Shown in pieces: positions 1 through 7,353 of a stretch of 56,664 nt of DNA; the first letter of the stretch is position 1, and every line of letters starts with the position of its first letter. A model generated the notes under the pieces. That model was not told where the DNA came from. It searched no databases and was given only the letters and a program-made list of their open reading frames with translations. Source of the stretch: Methanosarcina sp. UBA293 (lineage in GTDB: Archaea > Halobacteriota > Methanosarcinia > Methanosarcinales > Methanosarcinaceae). The stretch is taken from the NCBI GenBank assembly GCA_002499445.1, contig DALS01000012.1, positions 70,469 to 127,132 of the forward strand, given 5' to 3'. A program made the translations under genes and the position numbers.

Positions 1-70
1 TTTTTTGAAAAAGTTTGTGAGCAAGCGTTTTTTGAAAAAGTTTGTGAGCAAGCGTTTTTTGAAAAAGTTT
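1..70. repeat. 27-bp direct tandem repeat, about 2.6 copies
   Basis: A 27-bp unit, a T-run followed by GAAAAAGTTTGTGAGCAAGCG, occurs at 1-27 and 28-54 and partly at 55-70. It may continue to the left of the window. It lies directly downstream of the minus-strand nuclease gene, so it may be part of its 3' end. The words GAGCAAG also occur in the CRISPR repeat, but the rest does not match. Confidence 0.85.
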
Positions 71-75
71 GCGGT

Positions 76-864
76 TCACCAGTACACCAGATAATTAAAT
101 AGTTCGTCAATTTCCTCTTTGCATCCTTCAAAAAAGCTGGAGTCTTTTACAAGATAGCCCTCGGAAGGGAGATCCTCAAGATATCCATACCAGTAGACAA
201 CCATACCTTCTCCGAAAATCTCTGCATACTCGCGAAACTGTTTTTTTGAATAATGCTCGTGTTCGAAATCGTCTCCGAAGAGCGCTTTGCTTTCAATCCA
301 GTTGACCATGAGATTGTCTATGCATAAAGGGTCTGCCAGGACAAAATCAGGAGTCTTACCTTCTCCTTTAGCCCGAATCTCTGCTTCAGTACAATATGGA
401 ATTTCCCTATCATCAAGCCATTTCTGGATAACTGCCTCTCCCATCTCGCCTTTTTTGCACTGCATCTCGTGGGCATGAGGGGAAAAAAAATGATCGGCTT
501 CAAGGGCTCTTTTGATTTCTCTTCTAAGACGGCGGTTTTTGACTAAATCCACATTTTTAAAAAGCCAGTTAATGTTTTTCCTGGAAACCTCAGAATTTTT
601 CATAATAAGTGATGCCATAAGGGTAGGAGGAAAGCCTGTGTATTCTGCAAGATCAAGAATTGTGCGTCCCTGTTTCCATTTCAAAAAGAGTTCTTTCTCT
701 CTGGAATAAATTCTCCTATGCTTGAACCTCGTCATTTTCACGACTTTCTGGTTAAGAATTGTTGCAAGCATGCCTACAGGCTTTGAATATTCCTCCGAAA
801 GGCGGAAAACATCTTTAAAGTCATGCAGTGAGCTATATATTTTCTGGTAGGTCTGGCGGTCCAT
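76..864 (-). CDS. CDIN1 (C15orf41)-like TPD-motif nuclease
   Basis: This 262-aa protein resembles the archaeal members of the CDIN1/C15orf41 family, predicted PD-(D/E)XK nucleases related to Holliday-junction resolvases. The N-terminal half (about residues 30-130) is helical and basic, and looks like a helix-turn-helix DNA-binding region. The C-terminal half has the nuclease-like core: KKGEMGEAVIQKWL, then the family-naming TPD in GKTPDFVLADP, then NWIESKALFGD, which supplies the E-x-K pair. The human homologue binds codanin-1 and is linked to congenital dyserythropoietic anaemia type I; the archaeal role is unknown. The ATG has only a weak upstream AGG. It is followed by the 27-bp tandem repeat at the window edge and is not clearly in an operon. 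Family assignment is from remembered motifs; nuclease activity is inferred. Confidence 0.75.
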   Translation of the reverse strand: MDRQTYQKIYSSLHDFKDVFRLSEEYSKPVGMLATILNQKVVKMTRFKHRRIYSREKELFLKWKQGRTILDLAEYTGFPPTLMASLIMKNSEVSRKNINWLFKNVDLVKNRRLRREIKRALEADHFFSPHAHEMQCKKGEMGEAVIQKWLDDREIPYCTEAEIRAKGEGKTPDFVLADPLCIDNLMVNWIESKALFGDDFEHEHYSKKQFREYAEIFGEGMVVYWYGYLEDLPSEGYLVKDSSFFEGCKEEIDELFNYLVYW

Positions 865-1012
865 CCTGAATCATCATATTCCTTTTTTGTTTTTTCCTGG
901 CATGCAGAGCAAAAGTAGCAGCATGAAAAATGAGATTCTTATGAGATTTTGAAAGTGTCTCTCAGACATAGAATCGATTTCCTCATGCTTCTTCCTATTC
1001 GGGTAGAGGGTT

Positions 1013-1762
1013 TTAACTCCAGAACTCATCATGGGTGTCAGGTAGGTCAATTTTCATTACTTCATCAAGCTTCTTACGCTTTTCCCTATCCTGAAGAGCT
1101 CTTTTTGTTTTCTCTTCTCTTCCTGAAAGGCGAGAGTTATCTTTTTTATCGGCATCGAGAGCTGTAAAAATTGTTGTATGCTTATCTCTTGAAATCACTC
1201 TCTCACGATTTCTTGGCTTTTCATGGATTTTTGGCTGAATTTCTGCATATATAACTGAATTCTGCTCAATCATTTCTTTTTTCAAGCTGGACTCCAGCCG
1301 TATTGGGGTTTTTTCGATATCATTGGTAGCATACCTTTTTCTAAGCCTTTCATCATGATTTCTCTCAGGTTTTGGGTCAAGAACTCTTACAGTTGCTTCC
1401 TGGAAATCCAGGCTCTGGGTAAAACTTTCTTCTTTCATTTCAGCAGGTCTTTCAGGTGGCATGACCTGAGATCTTTCAGGGCTCCTTACCGGAGAGTTTT
1501 CTGTGAGTCTTGTGGGGGTCCAGTCTCCATTTTCAGAGATTTTTCTTCTTTTAGAAGGAGACTGCCTGCCTAATTTGCGGAAAGTTTCTTCAGCATAGGT
1601 ATCCTTGTTGCGTCCAGCTTTCCCGGATCTAGTTTTACTTGTTGTGCTATAGCCTATAAGACAGGTGGGTTCTTTCGTTCTCCATTCAAGGCAAAAAAGA
1701 TGGCATTCCTGCTCTTTACATATCTGGCTTTCATCAAGTGGACAGACTTCTGGAAGGGTCAT
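1013..1762 (-). CDS. Hypothetical Cys-cluster protein, charged low-complexity
   Basis: I do not recognise this 249-aa protein. The first 35 residues hold five cysteines (7, 15, 20, 24, 34) with the pattern CPLDESQIC...CHLFC, which suggests a small metal-binding module. The remainder is highly charged and rich in Arg, Lys, Glu and Ser, with no hydrophobic core, so it is probably disordered. The C-terminus is KIDLPDTHDEFWS. No membrane segments or signal peptide are seen. No good ribosome binding site precedes the ATG, but the frame is open over 249 codons without internal stops. Its neighbours on the same strand are prs (61 bp upstream) and the nuclease gene (148 bp downstream). It may be lineage-specific; function unknown. 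Confidence 0.6.
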   Translation of the reverse strand: MTLPEVCPLDESQICKEQECHLFCLEWRTKEPTCLIGYSTTSKTRSGKAGRNKDTYAEETFRKLGRQSPSKRRKISENGDWTPTRLTENSPVRSPERSQVMPPERPAEMKEESFTQSLDFQEATVRVLDPKPERNHDERLRKRYATNDIEKTPIRLESSLKKEMIEQNSVIYAEIQPKIHEKPRNRERVISRDKHTTIFTALDADKKDNSRLSGREEKTKRALQDREKRKKLDEVMKIDLPDTHDEFWS

Positions 1763-1822
1763 AATACTAAAGACAACAGAATATAAAAAATAGTTAACGG
1801 TAATAAAATTTAAAGTAAATGA

Positions 1823-2674
1823 TCAGAGCCCTTTCAGAGCATCTGCAATTAGAGGAGCAACGCTCAGCTGGCTTTCCGCTCTTTCTAGAGTATCGGTCCC
1901 GATTATATCCTTTACGCCCGCATTGAAGAGTCTCAATACTGCATTCCTTGCAAGCACAGGATGTACACAGGCAATGTAAACTCTGGATGCTCCCTGGTCT
2001 CTGAGCATTCTGATAGATTCAGCCATTGTCCCGCCTGTTGCGATCATATCATCAACAAGGACAACATGCCTGCCTGTTACGTCAAGATTCTTTGTCTTGA
2101 TCACAACCGTATCTCCGCTGAGTCTCGTTTTCTCCAGATGATCATACTCAAAGCCAAGACCTGAAGATACTTTCTTCACAAGCCCTTCGGCTCCCGAATC
2201 AGGAGCAATTAGAAGAGGGTCTTTCAGGCCAAGTCCTGCAATATACTCCCCAACCAATTTAGCTGCATCAAGGTTTTCTGCAGGGCAAGGGAAATGTTCA
2301 AGCACACTTTTTTCGTGGATGTTTATTGTAAACACCCGGTCAGCCCTGATACAGCGGGCGACTGCGTCGGCACTGATAGGCTCTCCGGGCTTGAACTTTT
2401 TGTCCTGTCTGGCATATCCCATGTAAGGAATAACGACATTAAGCTCTTTTGCCCCTTCGCAGGCATCGATAAGCTGGAGCAGGGAAACAAAGTCCGAATC
2501 AGTGGGCGTACTCTGGATAAGGGTCACACGTTCGTTTTCGATCTCTTCCATAATTCGGAGATAAAGCTCTCCATCAGGGAAACGGTTGAATTCGCAAAGC
2601 ACAGGCTTTGTTCCTAAAGCCCGGGCAGTTCGGCTAGCAAGTAATTGTGATGCTGGTCCACCTATGATCTTCAA
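1823..2674 (-). CDS. prs: Ribose-phosphate pyrophosphokinase (PRPP synthase)
   Basis: The product makes phosphoribosyl pyrophosphate from ribose 5-phosphate and ATP, feeding purine, pyrimidine, histidine and (in methanogens) methanopterin synthesis in the cytoplasm. At 283 aa it has the short archaeal length. It begins with the N-terminal fold MKIIGGPASQLLASRTARAL and FNRFPDGELYLR. The nucleotide-loop region VIPYMGYARQDKKFKPGEPIS contains the conserved YARQD. The PRPP-binding loop VVLVDDMIATGGTM sits near residue 215. All the expected motifs are intact. The ATG start gives the expected N-terminus. The downstream hypothetical gene follows after about 60 bp, so co-transcription is possible. Confidence 0.96.
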   Translation of the reverse strand: MKIIGGPASQLLASRTARALGTKPVLCEFNRFPDGELYLRIMEEIENERVTLIQSTPTDSDFVSLLQLIDACEGAKELNVVIPYMGYARQDKKFKPGEPISADAVARCIRADRVFTINIHEKSVLEHFPCPAENLDAAKLVGEYIAGLGLKDPLLIAPDSGAEGLVKKVSSGLGFEYDHLEKTRLSGDTVVIKTKNLDVTGRHVVLVDDMIATGGTMAESIRMLRDQGASRVYIACVHPVLARNAVLRLFNAGVKDIIGTDTLERAESQLSVAPLIADALKGL

Positions 2675-2781
2675 GATATATACCTCAGTCTGCCGTGTTG
2701 ATATGTCCCATCCTTTAAAAAGCTTATTTTTTATGGGCTTACTCTAGCCTTTACCTTTTGAGCTTTTCTAGCCTCTAGCCT

Positions 2782-3270
2782 TTACCCTTTGAGCTTTTCT
2801 AGCACCCTTATATTTTGTATTGAGGTATTGGGATAATTCCCGCTCTTATCTTTTTCCGCCGATTTAACCATATCCCAGATCGTTAGTAGAGCTGCTGAAA
2901 CCCCTGTCAGGGCTTCCATCTCAACTCCTGTTTTCCCAACAGTCCTGACTTCTACCTCAGCCGAAATCATCTCATCTTCAATTTTGAAATCCACATCTAT
3001 GGCAGTGATCGGGATCTGGTGGCACATTGGGATTATTTCAGGGGTCTTTTTAATCGCAAGTACAGCTGCAATTCGCGCAGTTGCAAGCACGTTGCCTTTT
3101 TCTACATTTCCGGTCCTTATCTTCTCTATAGTTTCCTTGGAAAGTATTATTTCTCCTGCGGCTCGCGCCAATCTGGGTATCTCATGTTTTTCACTGATAT
3201 CTACCATACGCGCTCTACCAGCCTCAATGTGAGTAAATTGCTTTTCCACGAAATCACCGCGTTTTTCCAT
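2782..3270 (-). CDS. moaC: Cyclic pyranopterin monophosphate synthase MoaC
   Basis: MoaC converts the MoaA product (3',8-cyclo-7,8-dihydro-GTP) to cyclic pyranopterin monophosphate in molybdopterin/tungstopterin synthesis, which formylmethanofuran dehydrogenase of methanogens needs. The 162-aa sequence has the family features FTHIEAGRARMVDISEK, IPMCHQIPI (the conserved C-H pair), VEVRTVGKTGVEMEALTGVS and the K-S-A-E-K tail segment. The length is normal. A GTG at 3249 (seven codons in), preceded four bases upstream by GGTGA, is an alternative start, because the ATG at 3270 has no clear ribosome binding site. It is followed on the minus strand by the PRPP synthase gene after about 107 bp. Confidence 0.95.
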   Translation of the reverse strand: MEKRGDFVEKQFTHIEAGRARMVDISEKHEIPRLARAAGEIILSKETIEKIRTGNVEKGNVLATARIAAVLAIKKTPEIIPMCHQIPITAIDVDFKIEDEMISAEVEVRTVGKTGVEMEALTGVSAALLTIWDMVKSAEKDKSGNYPNTSIQNIRVLEKLKG

Positions 3271-3379
3271 TTTATATTAACTTCAGAATATCTGATTTCC
3301 AAGTAAAATTGGCTTTTAATTTCCTTTTTCCTAATTTCTCAGTGCTTTTCTCTGGCTTTTGAGTTTCTTTCTTTTTGGA

Positions 3380-3565
3380 TCAGTCGATTCTTATCTGCTT
3401 TCTTTGCGAATAGTCTTCAAGTGTTTTATCCAGATCTTCTGCAAGTTCTCTGGCTTCCTCCAGGTTAAGTTTTATAACCTGTTCGTCTTCCCCGTGAAAA
3501 ACCGTCATCCTTATCCTGTTTCTTTCGATTTCCAGCACGATTTTCCTTTCAATTTGTTGCACCAT
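3380..3565 (-). CDS. Conserved small protein, 61 aa
   Basis: This short gene is supported by a strong ribosome binding site: the message reads GGGGAGG followed by eight bases and then ATG. The product is almost entirely charged and appears to form a beta hairpin (KIVLEIERNRIRMTVFHG, then EQVIKLNLEEA) followed by a helix (ARELAEDLDKTLEDYSQRK). No Cys, signal peptide or membrane segment is present. It lies between nnr and moaC on the same strand (63 bp after nnr, 109 bp before moaC), so it may be part of that transcript. I do not know its function. Confidence 0.7.
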   Translation of the reverse strand: MVQQIERKIVLEIERNRIRMTVFHGEDEQVIKLNLEEARELAEDLDKTLEDYSQRKQIRID

Positions 3566-3628
3566 AGAAGTTGCCTCCCCATTTTAGTGAATTCACAATG
3601 TTTTACATTTAGACTTTACTTTATCTTT

Positions 3629-5137
3629 TTACCCTATCTCTGCCTCTTTAATTATTTCTGGAATTTTCTCTATAACGTCTGTTGCAAGCAATCCGTTGCC
3701 TGCTTTTTCAAAAGCCAGATCCCCTGCTGCCCCGTTAATATATACAGCACAGGCTGCCGCAAGGAATGCGGGATTTCTGGAAAAAAGCGACCCTGTAAGC
3801 CCTGCAAGGACGTCTCCTGTACCTCCTACAGTCATGCCTGCATTTCCTGTCCTATTCAGCAGGGTCTGTTTTCCGTCCGAGATAATATCGACTTTTCCTT
3901 TGAGAAGCGTTACAGCCCCTTTTTCTTCAGAAAACTCCCTAGCGGCTTTAATACGGGACTCTATCTTCTCAGGTGTTTCCATATTTCTCAAGAGGGAAAA
4001 CTCTCCTGCGTGTGGGGTTACTATAAGTTCACAATTGCCTGCAAGGCTTTCAAAGATAACACCTGATAGAGCTGCGAGGGCGTCGGCATCAAGTACGGCT
4101 TTCCTGCAAAAAGGCAGGATTTTTCGGACGGCTTCTAGGGTTTCTGTTGCTCTTCCTAACCCCATTCCCATCACGACTACGTCATGGGAGTTTATAAGGT
4201 CCATAAGTATGGAAAGGTCGTCTGGACAGAGGACATTCGAAGAGAGTTTTCGGACAATCAGGTCCGGAGAATAAGATGCCACGATTTTGGCTACAGGTAC
4301 TGGGACTGCTACGGTTACAAGGTCTGCTCCTGCCTTAAGGGCTGCAAGGCCTGCAAGAGCCGGAGCTCCAGAGTACGGGCCGCCTCCTATAACAAGGATT
4401 TTCCCGGAATCGCCTTTGTGTCCCTCAGACTTCCGTTTGTGCAGCATCATGAGGTCTCCGGGTCCGACATATTGTTCGGCATCAGCAAAGATTCCTATCT
4501 CGGCAACCTTTATCACGCCAGTATATTCTTTTACCTTCTCGCTCAAAAGCCCAATTTTCATGCGGTGAAACGTGACTGTAAGCTCTGCATGCACAGCTTT
4601 CTCAAAGCTTCCGCCATCAGGGTCGAGTCCTGAAGGAATATCAACCGAAATTATGGTTTTTCCGGTTTTTCCTTCCAAGTTTATAAGGTCGATAGCTGTT
4701 GATTCAGGCTCTTTTATTTTACCCTTTATACCAGTTCCGAATACCGCATCTACGATTAAGTCAGCTTCTGAAAACCAGTCCGAAGCTGCAGCTTCAAGCT
4801 GGCTTGAATCCGTAATTTCGAGCACCTCCACGCGGCTGAATTTCAACAGGGAAAAGTTGTGAAAAGCTTCTTTTGTTCCTATATCTCTGGCTTTTCCGAG
4901 CAGGATCACCTTTACAGTGTATCCTGAGAAACCTGTAAGGTGCCTGGCTGCTACAAAAGCATCTCCTCCATTGTTTCCCCTACCTGCAATAAAAAGTACC
5001 TTGCCGCTTTCAAGTTTTTCCCGGATGCTCTGTGTAACAACGGCTCCTGCATTTTCCATTAGCTGGACAGGTAGAAGCCCAAGGCCTTCACAGTTTCTGT
5101 CTATTGCCTTCATCCTCAAAGAACTAATGCACCTCAT
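3629..5137 (-). CDS. nnr: Bifunctional NAD(P)H-hydrate repair enzyme Nnr
   Basis: The 502-aa protein fuses NAD(P)HX epimerase (NnrE, residues about 1-215) to ADP/ATP-dependent NAD(P)HX dehydratase (NnrD, about 235-500). Together they repair hydrated nicotinamide cofactors. The epimerase part shows MKAIDRNCEGLG, LMENAGAVV, GRGNNGGDAFVAARHL, VDAVFGTGIKG and VDIPSGLDPDGG. The dehydratase part shows GKILVIGGGPYSGAPALAG, the VTPHAGEFSLL segment, and NAGMTVGGTGDVLAGLTGSL near the C-terminus, which is the active-site loop with its aspartate. The start ATG is preceded by GAGGAG; an internal ATG eight codons on (MKAIDRN) matches the usual family start and is an alternative. It is the first gene of a minus-strand run with the 61-aa protein and moaC. 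Confidence 0.96.
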   Translation of the reverse strand: MRCISSLRMKAIDRNCEGLGLLPVQLMENAGAVVTQSIREKLESGKVLFIAGRGNNGGDAFVAARHLTGFSGYTVKVILLGKARDIGTKEAFHNFSLLKFSRVEVLEITDSSQLEAAASDWFSEADLIVDAVFGTGIKGKIKEPESTAIDLINLEGKTGKTIISVDIPSGLDPDGGSFEKAVHAELTVTFHRMKIGLLSEKVKEYTGVIKVAEIGIFADAEQYVGPGDLMMLHKRKSEGHKGDSGKILVIGGGPYSGAPALAGLAALKAGADLVTVAVPVPVAKIVASYSPDLIVRKLSSNVLCPDDLSILMDLINSHDVVVMGMGLGRATETLEAVRKILPFCRKAVLDADALAALSGVIFESLAGNCELIVTPHAGEFSLLRNMETPEKIESRIKAAREFSEEKGAVTLLKGKVDIISDGKQTLLNRTGNAGMTVGGTGDVLAGLTGSLFSRNPAFLAAACAVYINGAAGDLAFEKAGNGLLATDVIEKIPEIIKEAEIG

Positions 5138-5701
5138 GATCTCCTCTGCCGGCTTATCTCATTTAGCCTTCTGTTCCTGGTTAGCCTTCATATATTTCTT
5201 TTAGTCTTCTGACCTGTTAACATTTTAAATGTTTCTGCAAACCAAACTCTCTGGCTTATAGACTGTTATAGAAATTATTATATATCTCCAGAGTAATTGA
5301 AATAATTTATTTCCTATATTTTTACACCAAGGAAAACCTATTTGATGTTGTTAACTATAATACGTTACATCCCGATATAACTGATATACTGGGATTATTT
5401 AGTTTTCATAGAAATAATATTAATTCTTTAAGAGTATGATTCATAAAATATAATTCATAAGAAAATAACCTGTAAGATATGGTTTGTAAAGTATAATTTC
5501 GTAAAAATATTTGATCAATATAATTAATTAAAATAAAGTCTAAGCAATTATATTTAGCCTTACAGTTAAATTGCAATCTACAGTTAAATTGCAATAAATA
5601 CCGTTAACAAACTGTAATAAAGCTTGACAGGCAGGACTTTGATCAAATGTTTGCTTTCCTTTGCACGTGTCTTAACTTAAGTTAAACAGGGAGGCCTATT
5701 T
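5138..5701. other. AT-rich divergent intergenic region with 18-bp tandem repeat
   Basis: This 564-bp region separates the divergent nnr and DHH genes. It is very AT-rich and holds several imperfect repeats. The clearest is an 18-bp unit beginning TACAGTTAAATTGCAAT at 5561-5578 and 5579-5596. A TATA-like stretch, TATTATATATC, lies near 5277. A 62-codon minus-strand frame at 5406-5594 is made of the repeat-rich sequence and has no coding character. I see no RNA gene. Confidence 0.5.
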
Positions 5702-7168
5702 TTGCCTATCTTTTTAAAAGATGCGGATAGCAATCTTAAAAGTACAATCAAACCCAGATACCTTGTTCTGGGTAGTGGAAGTGTTGGTTTTGCGCTTGCG
5801 AAAGAGCTCAGGGAAAGCAATAAGCTCGTAATTATTGTAGATAAAGACGAAGCTAAGGTCGAGACTCTCAGAGAGGAAGGCTTTGAAGCAATTGTAGGTG
5901 ATATCTCTGACCCTGAACTCGTCGATAAGATCGACCTTAAGAATGTTGTAGTTATACTTTTCCTGACTTCCAATAACGAGGCTAATAGGAAGGGCATTGA
6001 AAACTTCAAAGGTATAGTTAGCCCTGATGTTCAGCTTTTTTCCCGAGCCTCTGATATTATCAATAAGGGAAAAATGGAAGATCTTGGGGCAGATTATGTA
6101 TTCATGCCTTCCAAGCTTGTTGCAAGCTCCCTTTCGCGCTCTCTTGAGAGAGCCGAGTCAGTCCACAGGGGCAACAGACTTGCGAGGTGGCTGAAAGGAA
6201 TAAGGGATAAAAGACTTGCTATTGTAATTCATGATAATCCGGATCCTGATGCCATTTCTAGTGGGCTTGCCCTCAAAGAGATTGCAAAGAGCCTCGGGGT
6301 TGAAGCAAGCATCCTGTATCACGGCAGGATCGGGCATCAGGAAAATAAAGCCTTTATAAATTTGCTCGAGATTGATCTGGGTAAAATGGAAGAGCACGAC
6401 CTCAAATACTTTGATGAAATCGCCCTGATAGACTGCTCTGTCCCAGGCGTTAACAACATGGTTCCCCCTAACTCATATGTGGGCGTTGTAATTGACCATC
6501 ACCCACCAGGAGAAAATGAGATAAAGGCTGAGTACATAGACATCCGGCCTAATTTCGGGGCAACAGCTACTATAATGACAAAGTATCTGCAGCAGCTCAA
6601 TATCAATATCTCTAAGACTCTGGCAACGGCTCTGCTCTATGGGATTCGAACTGATACCCAGGATTTCAAGCGAAAAACGGATCCTGCAGATCTTTCAGCT
6701 GCTTCATACCTTTACCCCCTTTCGAACCATGGGATTCTGGATCAGCTAGAGCAGCCTTCAATGGCAATCGAAACCCTTGATGTGCTCGGAGAAGCTATCA
6801 GGAACCGACAGGTGCTGGGAAGCTACCTTCTCTCAAATGTCGGGAACATACGGGATAGAGATACACTCCCACAGGCTGCGGATTACCTTTTGAGCCTTGA
6901 AGGGATCTCTACAACCATAGTTTTTGGGGTTACTGAGGATCGCATCTATATCTCAGGGCGCAGCAATGATATCAGAATCAACCTGGGCGAAGTTATGCGT
7001 CAGGCTTTCGGCGAAGATGCAGGAGGGCACGCAAACGCAGCAGGAGCTCAGATATCCCTTGGAGTCTTTAGCGATACAAAAGACAGGCAGACATTACTGA
7101 GATTGGTTAATGAAGCCGTGGTCAAAAGGTTCCTGAGTGCCGTAGGAGTCGAAAGTACAGGTGAATAA
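5702..7168 (+). CDS. TrkA-N domain / DHH family phosphoesterase
   Basis: The 488-aa protein joins an N-terminal Rossmann domain (RYLVLGSGSVGFALAKEL, residues about 19-140, with the acidic ligand residue in IIVDKD) to a DHH-DHHA1 phosphoesterase (about 165-480). The DHH part has AIVIHDNPDPDAISSGLAL (metal-binding D-x-D), IDCSVPG, the signature VVIDHHPPG, and GGHANAAGA near the C-terminus. DHH enzymes cleave short oligonucleotides or cyclic dinucleotides; the Rossmann part may sense NAD(H) or a nucleotide. This domain pair is common in methanogens, but the substrate is not established. The start is TTG, chosen because GGGAGG lies just upstream (5690-5695) and the N-terminus leads straight into the Rossmann fold. 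It is convergent with aglB across a hairpin. Confidence 0.88.
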   Translation: MPIFLKDADSNLKSTIKPRYLVLGSGSVGFALAKELRESNKLVIIVDKDEAKVETLREEGFEAIVGDISDPELVDKIDLKNVVVILFLTSNNEANRKGIENFKGIVSPDVQLFSRASDIINKGKMEDLGADYVFMPSKLVASSLSRSLERAESVHRGNRLARWLKGIRDKRLAIVIHDNPDPDAISSGLALKEIAKSLGVEASILYHGRIGHQENKAFINLLEIDLGKMEEHDLKYFDEIALIDCSVPGVNNMVPPNSYVGVVIDHHPPGENEIKAEYIDIRPNFGATATIMTKYLQQLNINISKTLATALLYGIRTDTQDFKRKTDPADLSAASYLYPLSNHGILDQLEQPSMAIETLDVLGEAIRNRQVLGSYLLSNVGNIRDRDTLPQAADYLLSLEGISTTIVFGVTEDRIYISGRSNDIRINLGEVMRQAFGEDAGGHANAAGAQISLGVFSDTKDRQTLLRLVNEAVVKRFLSAVGVESTGE

Positions 7169-7265
7169 AATCTTTGGAAAGTCTGAAATCTTCGAGAAGT
7201 ATAAAATTTTCAAGAATATTGAGTGAAGTCTTTCTAGGAAATAATGAGTAAAATGAGAAAAGAAG

Positions 7266-7312
7266 AAAGAGATATAATTATTAATATCTCTTATAATTAT
7301 TAATATCTCTTT
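7266..7312. terminator. Hairpin between convergent genes
   Basis: The arms AAAGAGATAT (7266-7275) and ATATCTCTTT (7303-7312) are perfect inverted repeats. Inside them a 19-bp unit (TATAATTATTAATATCTCT) occurs twice in tandem, at 7273-7291 and 7292-7310. The downstream strand continues T-rich. Its position between the convergent DHH and aglB genes suggests a bidirectional terminator, which is inferred. Confidence 0.5.
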
Positions 7313-7353
7313 TCTGTTTTCTGTGTTTTTTAAAAACCTATTTCACGAAATGC

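Noticed and set aside
1..60. The 27-bp repeat at the left edge as a CRISPR-like array
   Set aside because: The copies are directly adjacent with no spacers, and the similarity to the CRISPR repeat is limited to GAGCAAG.
3359..4066. A 235-codon plus-strand frame
   Set aside because: It lies opposite the 61-aa gene and nnr, whose protein motifs are unmistakable. The frame is a shadow.
5406..5594. A 62-codon minus-strand frame
   Set aside because: It comes from repeat-rich AT sequence (QFNCRLQFNCKAKYNC) with no ribosome binding site.
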